From Acidisphaera sp035272265 (GTDB taxonomy: Bacteria > Pseudomonadota > Alphaproteobacteria > Acetobacterales > Acetobacteraceae): 6,924 nucleotides of DNA. Position numbers and translations under genes: made by a program. Each line of letters begins with the position of its first letter. The stretch's first letter is position 1. Shown piece by piece: positions 1-5,404 of this stretch. Location: NCBI GenBank assembly GCA_035272265.1, contig DATEQV010000384.1, forward strand, positions 1-6,924. Direction: 5' to 3'. The notes below the pieces were generated by a model. That model did not search any database, was not told the DNA's origin, and was given only the letters and a program-made list of their open reading frames with translations.

Positions 1-375
1 CGTCACCTCGCTGCCGTCAGGAAGAAGCGGTTCGTGGTCTATGCCAAGGCGCCGTTCGCCGGCCCCGAGGCCGTGCTCGCCTATCTCTCGCGCTATACCC
101 ACCGGGTCGCCATCTCGAACCGGCGTCTGATTGCGTTCGACCAAACCGGCGTCACCTTCCGCTACAAGGACTACCGCCGCAATGGTTCCGAGCGGCAGCG
201 CGTCATGACGCTCGCACCGCACGAGTTCATCCGCCGCTTCCTGCTCCATGTCCTGCCACATGGCTTCCACCGCATCCGGCATTACGGCTTGCTCGCCAGT
301 TCCGCACGCAAGGCGAGTATTGCGCGTGCCCGTGAGCCTGGGCACGCAAAGCGAGGTGTTTTCAGCGGTTTTTGA
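1..375 (+). pseudogene. IS91-family Y2 transposase, C-terminal fragment
   Basis: This is part of a rolling-circle (HUH/Y2) transposase of the IS91 family, which nicks single-stranded DNA and joins itself to the 5' end through tyrosine. The frame is open from base 1, so the N-terminal HUH region lies outside the window; a GTG at 34 is an internal codon, not the start. The paired catalytic tyrosines are visible as AYLSRYTH (Tyr codons 82-84 and 94-96). They are followed by family-typical stretches such as HRVAISNRRL, FRYKDYRR and FIRRFLLHVLP, then GFHRIRHYGLL. Similarity as I remember the family ends near base 328, after IARAR. The last 15 or so residues to the TGA at 373-375 do not look like the family, which normally continues for several dozen more residues. 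I infer a 3'-truncated, inactive copy. The family call is firm; the exact truncation point is not. Confidence 0.85.
324..347. repeat. 8-bp perfect inverted repeat at the IS91 truncation
   Basis: GCGTGCCC (324-331) and GGGCACGC (340-347) pair perfectly around an 8-base loop. The hairpin sits exactly where the IS91 protein stops resembling its family. IS91 elements carry hairpins near their replication origin end, but there is not enough sequence to say this is one. Confidence 0.5.
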
Positions 376-392
376 TCACGGAATTTGATGGG
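357..392 (+). repeat. candidate left terminal inverted repeat
   Basis: Read inward, this stretch starts TGTTT and ends CGGAATTTGATGGG. Reading the opposite strand inward from 5248 gives TGTTT and then CGGATTTTGATGGG. The inner 14 bases match at 13 positions, the inner 19 at 16, and the whole 36 at about 25 with one gap (hand alignment). TG...CA tips are usual for Tn7, Mu and Tn5053-type elements. No 5-bp target duplication is seen (CGAGG before 357, GCGTG after 5248). The inner half is the stronger evidence; the outer tip is tentative. Confidence 0.42.
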
Positions 393-410
393 TCCGCGCG
401 CGGCGCCCTC

Positions 411-428
411 GCCGAACGTGCCGAACGC
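411..428. repeat. short tandem repeat, 9 bp x 2
   Basis: GCCGAACGT (411-419) is followed directly by GCCGAACGC (420-428), differing only in the last base. It lies just inside the candidate left end. It could be a protein-binding site or a chance duplication in GC-rich DNA. Apart from this and the coding remnant I see nothing further between 376 and 601. Confidence 0.35.
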
Positions 429-601
429 ATCTTTTCGGAAGTATTCCTTGGTGAGACTGAAGGACCATTCCTCGGCGCCGACCTGCGGACATGACCGCCG
501 GGAGCGCAGGCGGGGTCAAGGAGGCTCCGCGCCGTAGGCGTGGATGCCTTGACGCTGCCGAGCACCCGGCGAGGCTGGAACAGCGGGCGGGCCTGCAGGG
601 C

Positions 602-1078
602 TCAGCCGGTCGGGGTGGCGGCTTCCGCTTGGGTTTCGAGCCGATCGACGAGCTTTTGGAAGATGGCCTCGAACCCGGGATCGTAGTTGTCGGGGTGGTT
701 GCGGATGATGGTGATGGCCTTGCGGTAGCAGTCGGCGGCTTGGCGATGATCGCCGCGGGCTTCGTAGACCATGCCGAGGCGGTCATAGCCGTCATGGACG
801 TCGGGGAAGCGCGCGAGCAGGTCGTGGGCGGCCTGTTCGGCGGCATCGAGATCGCCGGCCTGGACCATGTCGACCACGGCGTTGGACGCCTCGGTCAGTT
901 CGTCGGGTTCGTCCTGTTCCTGGAAATAACTGGCCCGGGACGGCTGGCGCCCGGGCACCGCGGCCGGGCGGGCGGGACGTTCGGCGGGGGCGGCGGCCTC
1001 GTCACGGGTCATGCAGCACTTCTTGTATTTCTTGCCGCTCCCGCAGGCGCAGGGATCATTCCGTCCGATTTTGGCCAT
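602..1078 (-). CDS. SEC-C motif / tetratricopeptide repeat protein
   Basis: This 158-residue protein begins with a classic SEC-C zinc-binding motif, GRNDPCACGSGKKYKKCC. Its ligands are Cys10, Cys12, Cys21 and Cys22 (CxC-x8-CC), the same module found at the C-terminus of SecA. An Ala/Pro-rich linker (about 27-55) follows, then two helical repeats of TPR type: about 62-94, and 96-128 with the typical LGMVYEARGDHRQAADCYRKAI. The C-terminal tail (129-158) is helical and then Ala/Thr-rich. Such small cytoplasmic proteins are presumed to be adaptors, but no specific function is established. The ATG at 1076-1078 is fixed by the SEC-C motif starting at residue 4; I see no strong ribosome site before it. 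Only 31 bases separate it from the divergent zinc-ribbon gene. The gene is intact and may be cargo of the transposon or part of an older insertion site. Confidence 0.88.
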   Translation of the reverse strand: MAKIGRNDPCACGSGKKYKKCCMTRDEAAAPAERPARPAAVPGRQPSRASYFQEQDEPDELTEASNAVVDMVQAGDLDAAEQAAHDLLARFPDVHDGYDRLGMVYEARGDHRQAADCYRKAITIIRNHPDNYDPGFEAIFQKLVDRLETQAEAATPTG

Positions 1079-1095
1079 CTCGCCAACGTCATTTC

Positions 1096-1112
1096 AAAGG
1101 ACGGACCCAGTG
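1096..1112 (+). promoter_or_regulatory. ribosome binding site and GTG start of the zinc-ribbon gene
   Basis: AAAGGA at 1096-1101 lies eight bases before GTG at 1110-1112. This favours the GTG over an ATG at 1011, which would make the N-terminus antisense to the conserved SEC-C motif of the opposite gene and gives an unprotein-like leader. Confidence 0.6.
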
Positions 1113-1685
1113 TACCAAGCCGTGCTGGCCGACGCCAAGTTCCACGAGCAACTTCTCGCCTTCGACCGCGACCTCGCGGCCTCCGCCCGGGCGGCACGGT
1201 GCCGGCTCTGCGGTGGCGCGCTGCATTCCGGTTCGTATGACCGCAAGCCGCGCGGCGGTCCGGCCGGGCTCGGCCAGGAGTACGCCGAGCGTTTCAGCTT
1301 CTGCTGCGCGGTGGATGGCTGCCGAACGCGCGCCACCCCGTCGTCGCTGCGCTTTCTGGGTCGGCACGTCTATCTCGCCACCGTGGTGACGTTGATCTCG
1401 GCGATGCAGCTCGGCATCACGCCGTCCCGCCTGGCGCGTCTGTCGGTCGTGCCCGGACTTGATCGGCGGACACTGGCGCGCTGGCGCGCCTGGTGGCGTT
1501 CCACCTTCACCGACAGCCCCTTCGCGCCGGTCGCGATGGCCGCCGTGGTGCCCCCGATCGACATCGCGGCGCTGCCGGTCTCGCTGCTCGAGCGGTTCGC
1601 CGGCGACGTGGGCGAGAAGCTCATCGCCTTGCTGCGCTTCCTTGGTCCGCTGACCGGCGGCGCATCGACGATGCGCGCTTTCTGA
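1110..1685 (+). CDS. zinc-ribbon/helix-turn-helix protein, first gene of transposition module
   Basis: From the GTG at 1110 the product has 191 residues. The N-terminal 30 residues are helical and charged. Next comes a probable zinc ribbon with CRLCGG (Cys31, Cys34) and, about 30 residues on, CCAVDGC (Cys65/66, Cys71), like the treble-cysteine heads of some transposition proteins. Residues 87-130 form a likely helix-turn-helix, with LGITPSRLARLS and a DRRTLARWRAWW segment that looks like a recognition helix. The C-terminal 60 residues are hydrophobic-helical with no visible motif. I know no named family with certainty. Position and DNA-binding look suggest an accessory factor for end or target recognition, or a regulator, in the place where TniQ-like proteins occur in other elements; there is no clear TniQ sequence signature. 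The gene ends 87 bases before the transposase start. Confidence 0.72.
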   Translation: MYQAVLADAKFHEQLLAFDRDLAASARAARCRLCGGALHSGSYDRKPRGGPAGLGQEYAERFSFCCAVDGCRTRATPSSLRFLGRHVYLATVVTLISAMQLGITPSRLARLSVVPGLDRRTLARWRAWWRSTFTDSPFAPVAMAAVVPPIDIAALPVSLLERFAGDVGEKLIALLRFLGPLTGGASTMRAF

Positions 1686-1761
1686 CGGGCGCCAGCGACC
1701 CGCAGAGGATGCGCGTCGCGGCCCCTCGGTGAGGGCGCCTACCGTCGCCTCGCTCATTTTC

Positions 1762-1775
1762 GGAGGGCGGGCGTG
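1762..1775 (+). promoter_or_regulatory. ribosome binding site and GTG start of the transposase
   Basis: GGAGGG (1762-1767) is five bases before GTG at 1773-1775. This supports the GTG as the transposase start; no better in-frame start is seen nearby. Confidence 0.6.
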
Positions 1776-3266
1776 GCGGAACGAGGCGGGTCGCGGGTGC
1801 ATGAGCATTGGGCGCGGCTGCGCTTCTCGATTATCGGCGCGCTTCTCGCCGCGCCGCCGGCGAAGGGCGCGTTGCGCGCGGCTTTGCAACAACTGGCCGC
1901 GCGCGAATGGCGCCACCCGAGCACCGGCGCGCCGGTCCGCTTCGGTGTTTCTACTCTGGAGCGATGGTTCTACCGAGCCCGCAACGAACGGCATGATCCG
2001 GTGGGCGTGCTACGCCGCAAGCGGCGGGGCGATGCCGGCGCGCAGGCATCAATGACGCCGGCGTTGCGCGAGGCGCTGCTGGCGCAGTACGGCGCCCACA
2101 AAAGCTGGAGCGCCCAGCTGCACCGCGACAATCTGGTCGCCCTGGCCGAGACCCGACCGGAATTGCGGCCGGTGCCATCCTACACAACGGTCCGGCGCTT
2201 CCTCGCCGCCAGCGGCCTGACCAGGCGTCGTGCCACGACGGCGCGCCAGACCGATGGCGCGATGGCGGCCGAGGCACGGCTGGAGGCGCGCGAGGTGCGC
2301 GGCTTCGAGGCCGAATACGTGAACGGACTGTGGCACTGGGATTGCCACCATGGTTCGCGCAAGTTGCTGACGCCGCGCGGCGAATGGCACACGCCGATCC
2401 TGTTCGGCGTGCTCGACGATCGCTCGCGACTGGCCTGCCATCTGCAATGGTATTGGGCGGAATCGGCCGAGAACATCGCGCACGGTCTGTCACAGGCGAT
2501 GCAGAAGCGCGGCCTGTCGCGCGCGGCGATGAGCGACAATGGCGCCGCGATGACGGCCACCGAGATCACCGAAGGTCTCGCCAGGCTTGGCATCGTTCAC
2601 CAAACGACACTTCCCTACTCTCCCTACCAAAACGGCAAGCAGGAAGTTCTCTGGGCATCGGTCGAAGGCCGATTGATGGCCATGCTCGAGGGTGTCGATG
2701 ACCTCACCCTGGCCCGGCTCAACGAAGCGACCCAGGCCTGGGTCGAGCAGGACTACAACCGAAAACACCACAGCGAGATCAACGACACGCCGCTCGCCCG
2801 CTTCCTCGCCGGTCCTTCCGTGACCCGCCCCTGCCCGGATGCCGCCGCGTTGCGGCTGGCCTTCACCCGCACCGAACGACGGACCTTGCGCAAAAGCGAC
2901 GGCACTGCCGTCATCGAAGGCCGCCGCTTCGAAGTCCCCAACCAGTATCGGCATCTCTCGCTGCTGGAAGTTCGCTTCGCCGCCTGGGATCTCACCCAGG
3001 TCCACCTCGTCGATCGGCATACCGGCACGGTTCTTTGTCGCCTGTTCCCCCAGGACAAGGCGGCCAACGCCTCGGGCCTGCGCCGCGGGCTGCAGCCAAT
3101 CGACACCGAAACGTCCAAACCATCGTCGCTGCCATCACCGTCGCGATCCCCGACGCCGCCGCCGGCGCGCGGCATCGGACCGCTCCTGGAAAGAATGCTC
3201 GACCGGCAGGCCGCCACCGGATTGCCGCCCGCCTACCTCCCCAAGGACGAAGGAGACGACGCGTGA
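1773..3266 (+). CDS. DD(35)E integrase-type transposase with Mu/TniA-like C-terminus
   Basis: This 497-residue protein is the likely strand-transfer enzyme of the element. Residues 10-75 contain a helix-turn-helix (FGVSTLERWFYRAR), and 95-150 a second winged-helix-like segment ending YTTVRRFLAASGL. The rve/RNase H-fold catalytic core spans about 175-345. The three acidic residues are visible: Asp190 in LWHWDCHH, Asp255 in MSDNGAAM and Glu291 in YQNGKQEVLW. Asp255 and Glu291 are separated by 35 residues, the canonical spacing. Residues 357-425 form a beta-rich domain like the Mu transposase C-terminal barrel (IEGRRFEVPNQY, VHLVDRHTGTVL). A Pro/Ser-rich linker (447-466) and a short tail (467-497) follow; in MuA and TnsB such tails contact the ATPase partner, and I infer the same here. 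The stop overlaps the ATPase start by four bases. All catalytic residues are present, so it may be active. Confidence 0.92.
   Translation: MAERGGSRVHEHWARLRFSIIGALLAAPPAKGALRAALQQLAAREWRHPSTGAPVRFGVSTLERWFYRARNERHDPVGVLRRKRRGDAGAQASMTPALREALLAQYGAHKSWSAQLHRDNLVALAETRPELRPVPSYTTVRRFLAASGLTRRRATTARQTDGAMAAEARLEAREVRGFEAEYVNGLWHWDCHHGSRKLLTPRGEWHTPILFGVLDDRSRLACHLQWYWAESAENIAHGLSQAMQKRGLSRAAMSDNGAAMTATEITEGLARLGIVHQTTLPYSPYQNGKQEVLWASVEGRLMAMLEGVDDLTLARLNEATQAWVEQDYNRKHHSEINDTPLARFLAGPSVTRPCPDAAALRLAFTRTERRTLRKSDGTAVIEGRRFEVPNQYRHLSLLEVRFAAWDLTQVHLVDRHTGTVLCRLFPQDKAANASGLRRGLQPIDTETSKPSSLPSPSRSPTPPPARGIGPLLERMLDRQAATGLPPAYLPKDEGDDA
3250..3265 (+). promoter_or_regulatory. strong ribosome binding site for the AAA+ ATPase
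   Basis: AAGGAG at 3250-3255, inside the end of the transposase gene, lies seven bases before GTG 3263-3265, which overlaps the transposase TGA (3264-3266). The site fixes the ATPase start and indicates translational coupling. Confidence 0.75.
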
Positions 3267-4108
3267 ACAACAAGATGCTCGCGCTGTACGGCCTCAAATG
3301 GAACCCGTTCACCCCCAACGTGCCGACCGAGGCGTTGCACGTCACCCTGCGCCTGGAATCGTTTTGCTGGCGCGTGCAACAACTTGCCGGAGACGGCGGC
3401 TTCGCCCTCGTCACCGGCGCGCCCGGGTGCGGCAAATCCGCCACGTTGCGCATCCTGACGGCGTCATTGGCGACACAGCGCGACGTCACCGTCGGCGTGA
3501 TCAGCCGCCCACAGGCCAACATCGCCGACTTCTATCGCGAGATGGGCGAACTCTTCGGCGTCGAATTGCGCCCGCATAATCGCTTCGCCGGCGCGAAAAT
3601 CCTGCGCCAGCGCTGGCAGGCCCACATCCAGGGCACGTTGTCCCGGCCCGTGCTGGTCGTCGACGAGGCGCAGGAGATGCAGACCGCGGTGATGGCCGAA
3701 CTCCGTCTGTTGGCCTCCGCCGATCTGGACTCGAACATCCTGCTGACCGTGGTGCTTGCCGGCGATGGACGGCTCGCCGAGCGCCTGCGCTCCGATGAAT
3801 TCCTCCCGCTTGCCAGCCGCGTGCGGGTGCGCCTGCCGATCGAACGCGCATCGCCGCAGGACCTGCAGGGCTGCCTCAGCCACGCCCTCCGGCAGGCCGG
3901 CGCTCCCACCCTGATGACCGCGGAAGTCATCGCGGCCATCTGCGATCATGCGCAGGGCAATCCGCGCGCGCTGATGATCATGGCGGCCGAACTGCTCGAG
4001 GCCGCTGCCCAGCGCGAGGCCCGTCAGATCGACGAGGCATTGTTCTTCGAGGTCTGCGCCGTGCCCGCCACCAGCGAGGCCAAGGCGGCGACCCGCCGCC
4101 GCCGATGA
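3263..4108 (+). CDS. TniB/ExeA-like AAA+ ATPase
   Basis: From GTG 3263 the product has 281 residues, normal for the ExeA/TniB group. The N-terminus (MLALYGLKWNPFTPNVP) is the signature opening of that group. Walker A is GAPGCGKS (52-59), Walker B is VLVVDEAQ (130-137), a sensor-1-like strand follows (LTVVLAGDGRL, about 161-171), and RLRSDEFLPLASRVRVRLP (174-192) matches the region that carries the arginine finger. The rest is a helical lid with GNPRALM. In Tn5053, Tn7 and Mu the equivalent ATPases (TniB, TnsC, MuB) bind DNA, choose the target and activate the transposase; that role is inferred here from the adjacent DD(35)E gene. It overlaps both neighbours by four bases (GTGA at its start, ATGA at its end), so the three proteins are probably made in proportion. 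The C-terminus is Arg-rich (RRRR). Confidence 0.9.
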   Translation: MNNKMLALYGLKWNPFTPNVPTEALHVTLRLESFCWRVQQLAGDGGFALVTGAPGCGKSATLRILTASLATQRDVTVGVISRPQANIADFYREMGELFGVELRPHNRFAGAKILRQRWQAHIQGTLSRPVLVVDEAQEMQTAVMAELRLLASADLDSNILLTVVLAGDGRLAERLRSDEFLPLASRVRVRLPIERASPQDLQGCLSHALRQAGAPTLMTAEVIAAICDHAQGNPRALMIMAAELLEAAAQREARQIDEALFFEVCAVPATSEAKAATRRRR

Positions 4109-5058
4109 CGCAGCTTCCGGTCCAGCCGGCCTGGCGTCTCGCCGAGGCTCCCGAGCAGCGGCACTGGCTCGTCGACGGGCTGTGGTCCGAGGAAGCCGTC
4201 GGCATCATCGGCGGCGAGCCCAAATGCTACAAATCCTTCCTCGCCCTCGATCTGGCCGTCGCCGTCGCCGCCGGAATACCCTGCCTGCGCCGCTTCGCGG
4301 TCGCGCGGCCCGGTCGGGTCCTGCTCTATCCCGCCGAGGACGCGCTGCACGTCGTCCGCCGCCGCCTTGAGGGCATCTGTGCGGCTGCCGGAACCGCTCT
4401 CGCCGAACTCGACGTCCAGGTGATCACCGCGCCCAGCCTGCGCCTCGATCTCGAGGCCGACCGCGCGCGTCTCGAGGAGACCGTCGCCACCCTCAGGCCG
4501 AGGTTCCTGATCCTCGATCCGTTCGTCCGCCTGCATCGCATCGACGAGAACGTCAGCGGCGACGTGGCACCGCTGCTCGCCTTCCTGCGCGAACTGCAAC
4601 GACGCCATGCCGTCGCCATCGCCGTCGTCCATCACGCCAGGAAGGGCACCGGAACCGTCCGTGCCGGCCAGGCCCTGCGTGGCTCGTCCGAATTCCACGC
4701 CTGGGGAGATTCCAACCTCTACCTCCGCCGCGATACCGACGATCGCATCGCGCTCACCGTCGAGCATCGCGCCGCCGCGGCCATCGCCGGCATCACGCTC
4801 GAACTTGCCCAGCGCGATGACGCCCTCGCGCTGCGGCCCGTTCAGGCCGATCCCCAACCCAATCGCTCCGTCCATCAGCAGTCCGTCGATCAGCGCATCA
4901 CCACGGTTCTCGCCGACGCCAGCCAGCCACGGCCATTCTCCGACCTGCGCGCGTCCTGCCGCGTTCGTGCAACTACCCTCTACGAACGCCTCGCCGCCAT
5001 GATCGCCGCCGGCATCGTCACGAAATCCGCCAACGGCTACAGTCTCATCGTTCGCTGA
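4105..5058 (+). CDS. RepA-like RecA-fold ATPase with altered P-loop
   Basis: The ATG (4105-4107) overlaps the previous stop as ATGA, with no separate ribosome site, so translation is likely coupled. The 317-residue product resembles the RepA/AAA_25 group of hexameric RecA-fold helicase-type ATPases. Residues 10-35 (WRLAEAPEQRHWLVDGLW) precede a P-loop that reads GGEPKCYKSF (36-45), with Tyr where the usual GKS/T has Gly. Walker B is FLILDPF (134-140). VVHHARK (174-180) and LRGSSEFHAWGDS (191-203) match the sensor and DNA-binding-loop regions of RepA-like proteins. The C-terminus (about 263-317) is a winged helix (SDLRASCRVRATTLYERLAAMIAAGIV). I recall relatives with Cys at the Tyr position, so the change may be a family feature. 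The role is unknown: loading or remodelling DNA at transposon ends or target, or replication restart. A second ATPase of this class is unusual in a DDE element. Confidence 0.85.
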   Translation: MTQLPVQPAWRLAEAPEQRHWLVDGLWSEEAVGIIGGEPKCYKSFLALDLAVAVAAGIPCLRRFAVARPGRVLLYPAEDALHVVRRRLEGICAAAGTALAELDVQVITAPSLRLDLEADRARLEETVATLRPRFLILDPFVRLHRIDENVSGDVAPLLAFLRELQRRHAVAIAVVHHARKGTGTVRAGQALRGSSEFHAWGDSNLYLRRDTDDRIALTVEHRAAAAIAGITLELAQRDDALALRPVQADPQPNRSVHQQSVDQRITTVLADASQPRPFSDLRASCRVRATTLYERLAAMIAAGIVTKSANGYSLIVR

Positions 5059-5157
5059 ACCACAGCGCTCCCAGTCCCGCGGAACGCAATGCCGGGGTAA
5101 TTCTCGACATCACCGCATCCCCGAACGAGGCCGCGCCACGCCACCGCGCCGACGCCA

Positions 5158-5213
5158 CTTCCCGCTTCCGCTTCCCACACTCCCTACAGCCAACGGGAAA
5201 CGGAAGCGGGAAG
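5158..5213. repeat. 19-bp near-perfect inverted repeat beside the right end
   Basis: CTTCCCGCTTCCGCTTCCC (5158-5176) pairs with GGGAAACGGAAGCGGGAAG (5195-5213) with one mismatch, around an 18-base loop. It starts 100 bases after the last module gene and its right arm touches the candidate terminal repeat at 5214. Neither strand has a T-run after the stem, so it is not a standard intrinsic terminator. A pair of opposed transposase-binding sites, a structured transposon end or a small RNA are all possible. From 5059 to 5157 I see no gene or motif. Confidence 0.8.
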
Positions 5214-5248
5214 CCCATCAAAATCCGCGACCGCAACGCCATCAAACA
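5214..5248 (-). repeat. candidate right terminal inverted repeat
   Basis: This is the partner of 357-392 on the opposite strand. The plus strand shows CCCATCAAAATCCG (5214-5227) and ends with AAACA at 5248. After reverse complementing, the inner 14 bases differ from the left copy at one position. In plus-strand frame the same stretch could be read as KPIKIRDRNAIK, so it might instead be a leftover of coding sequence; this is the main reason for caution. Confidence 0.42.
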
Positions 5249-5254
5249 GCGTGA

Positions 5255-5404
5255 TCGTGCTCACCCGCAGGCCGCCTGGTACGCTTCGTCGCGGTGGTTC
5301 ATCCAACAAGAGGTTCTTGCCTGCTCATGTGCACAGACACCTCTCTGCAGGCCATCGAGATCATTCGTCTCTACGGCGGGGGCCGCGATTCAAGCTTTGA
5401 GTGA
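5255..5404 (+). pseudogene. IS4-type DDE transposase, short internal fragment
   Basis: The frame from just after a TGA (5252-5254) to the TGA at 5402-5404 encodes 49 residues, including PAGRLVRFVAVVHPTRG and LLMCTDTSLQAIEIIRLYG. This matches my memory of a well-known block in IS4-type transposases, where the motif continues as RLYG-x-RFKIE-x-SFKQ with the catalytic Glu. Here it breaks straight after RLYG: the next residues are GGRDSSFE and then a stop, so the catalytic Glu region is lost. No start codon or N-terminal part is present. It is a dead fragment, probably cut on its left by the four-gene element and on its right by a junction with the membrane-protein gene. The family assignment is from memory and is less certain than the fragment status. 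Confidence 0.58.

Larger units (their letters stand above)
282..515 (-). pseudogene. possible coding remnant downstream of the SEC-C gene
   Basis: On the minus strand a frame is open from just after a TGA (516-518) to a TAA (282-284), without a convincing start codon. Its middle, roughly 479 down to 375, reads like genuine protein: GAEEWSFSLTKEYF, then RKDAFGTFGEGAARGPIKF, with mostly G/C third positions. The rest of the frame runs antisense into the IS91 fragment and cannot be real there. I do not recognise the protein. It could be the decayed end of a gene that once followed the SEC-C/TPR gene, or a chance frame. The inner part of the candidate terminal repeat (379-392) falls inside it and encodes PIKFR. 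Confidence 0.3.
357..5248 (+). mobile_element. putative Tn7/Tn5053-like DDE transposon, about 4.9 kb
   Basis: The proposed element contains a minus-strand SEC-C/TPR gene and four plus-strand genes: zinc-ribbon/HTH, DD(35)E transposase, TniB/ExeA-like ATPase and RepA-like ATPase. A DDE transposase with a Mu-type C-terminal region beside an AAA+ ATPase is the core of Tn7, Mu and Tn5053-like transposons. The outer limits rest on an imperfect inverted repeat pair (357-392 and 5214-5248). On both sides the next recognisable sequence is a broken insertion-sequence gene, IS91 to the left and IS4-type to the right, which fits insertion into mobile DNA followed by rearrangement. There is no target-site duplication, and no TniQ or serine resolvase. 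The gene module is well supported; the exact ends, and so the inclusion of the SEC-C gene, are inference. Confidence 0.5.

Noticed and set aside
491..1240. Long plus-strand frame (249 residues) opposite the SEC-C gene
   Set aside because: It is Gly/Val-rich, lacks any motif and lies antisense to the clearly recognisable SEC-C/TPR gene; a GC-rich shadow.
1089..1994. Minus-strand frame of 301 residues opposite the zinc-ribbon gene
   Set aside because: Arg/Ala-rich composition without domains, crossing the boundary between two plus-strand genes with ribosome sites; a shadow.
4024..4875. Minus-strand frame of 283 residues opposite the RepA-like gene
   Set aside because: Gly/Asp-rich mirror of the coding strand whose own motifs (Walker B, HHARK, winged helix) are clear.
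5158..5213. Intrinsic transcription terminator after the last module gene
   Set aside because: The stem is strong but no T-run follows it on either strand and it lies 100 bases past the stop codon, so it is listed as an inverted repeat instead.
352..5253. 5-bp target-site duplication around the proposed element
   Set aside because: The flanking bases CGAGG and GCGTG do not match, so no duplication is claimed.
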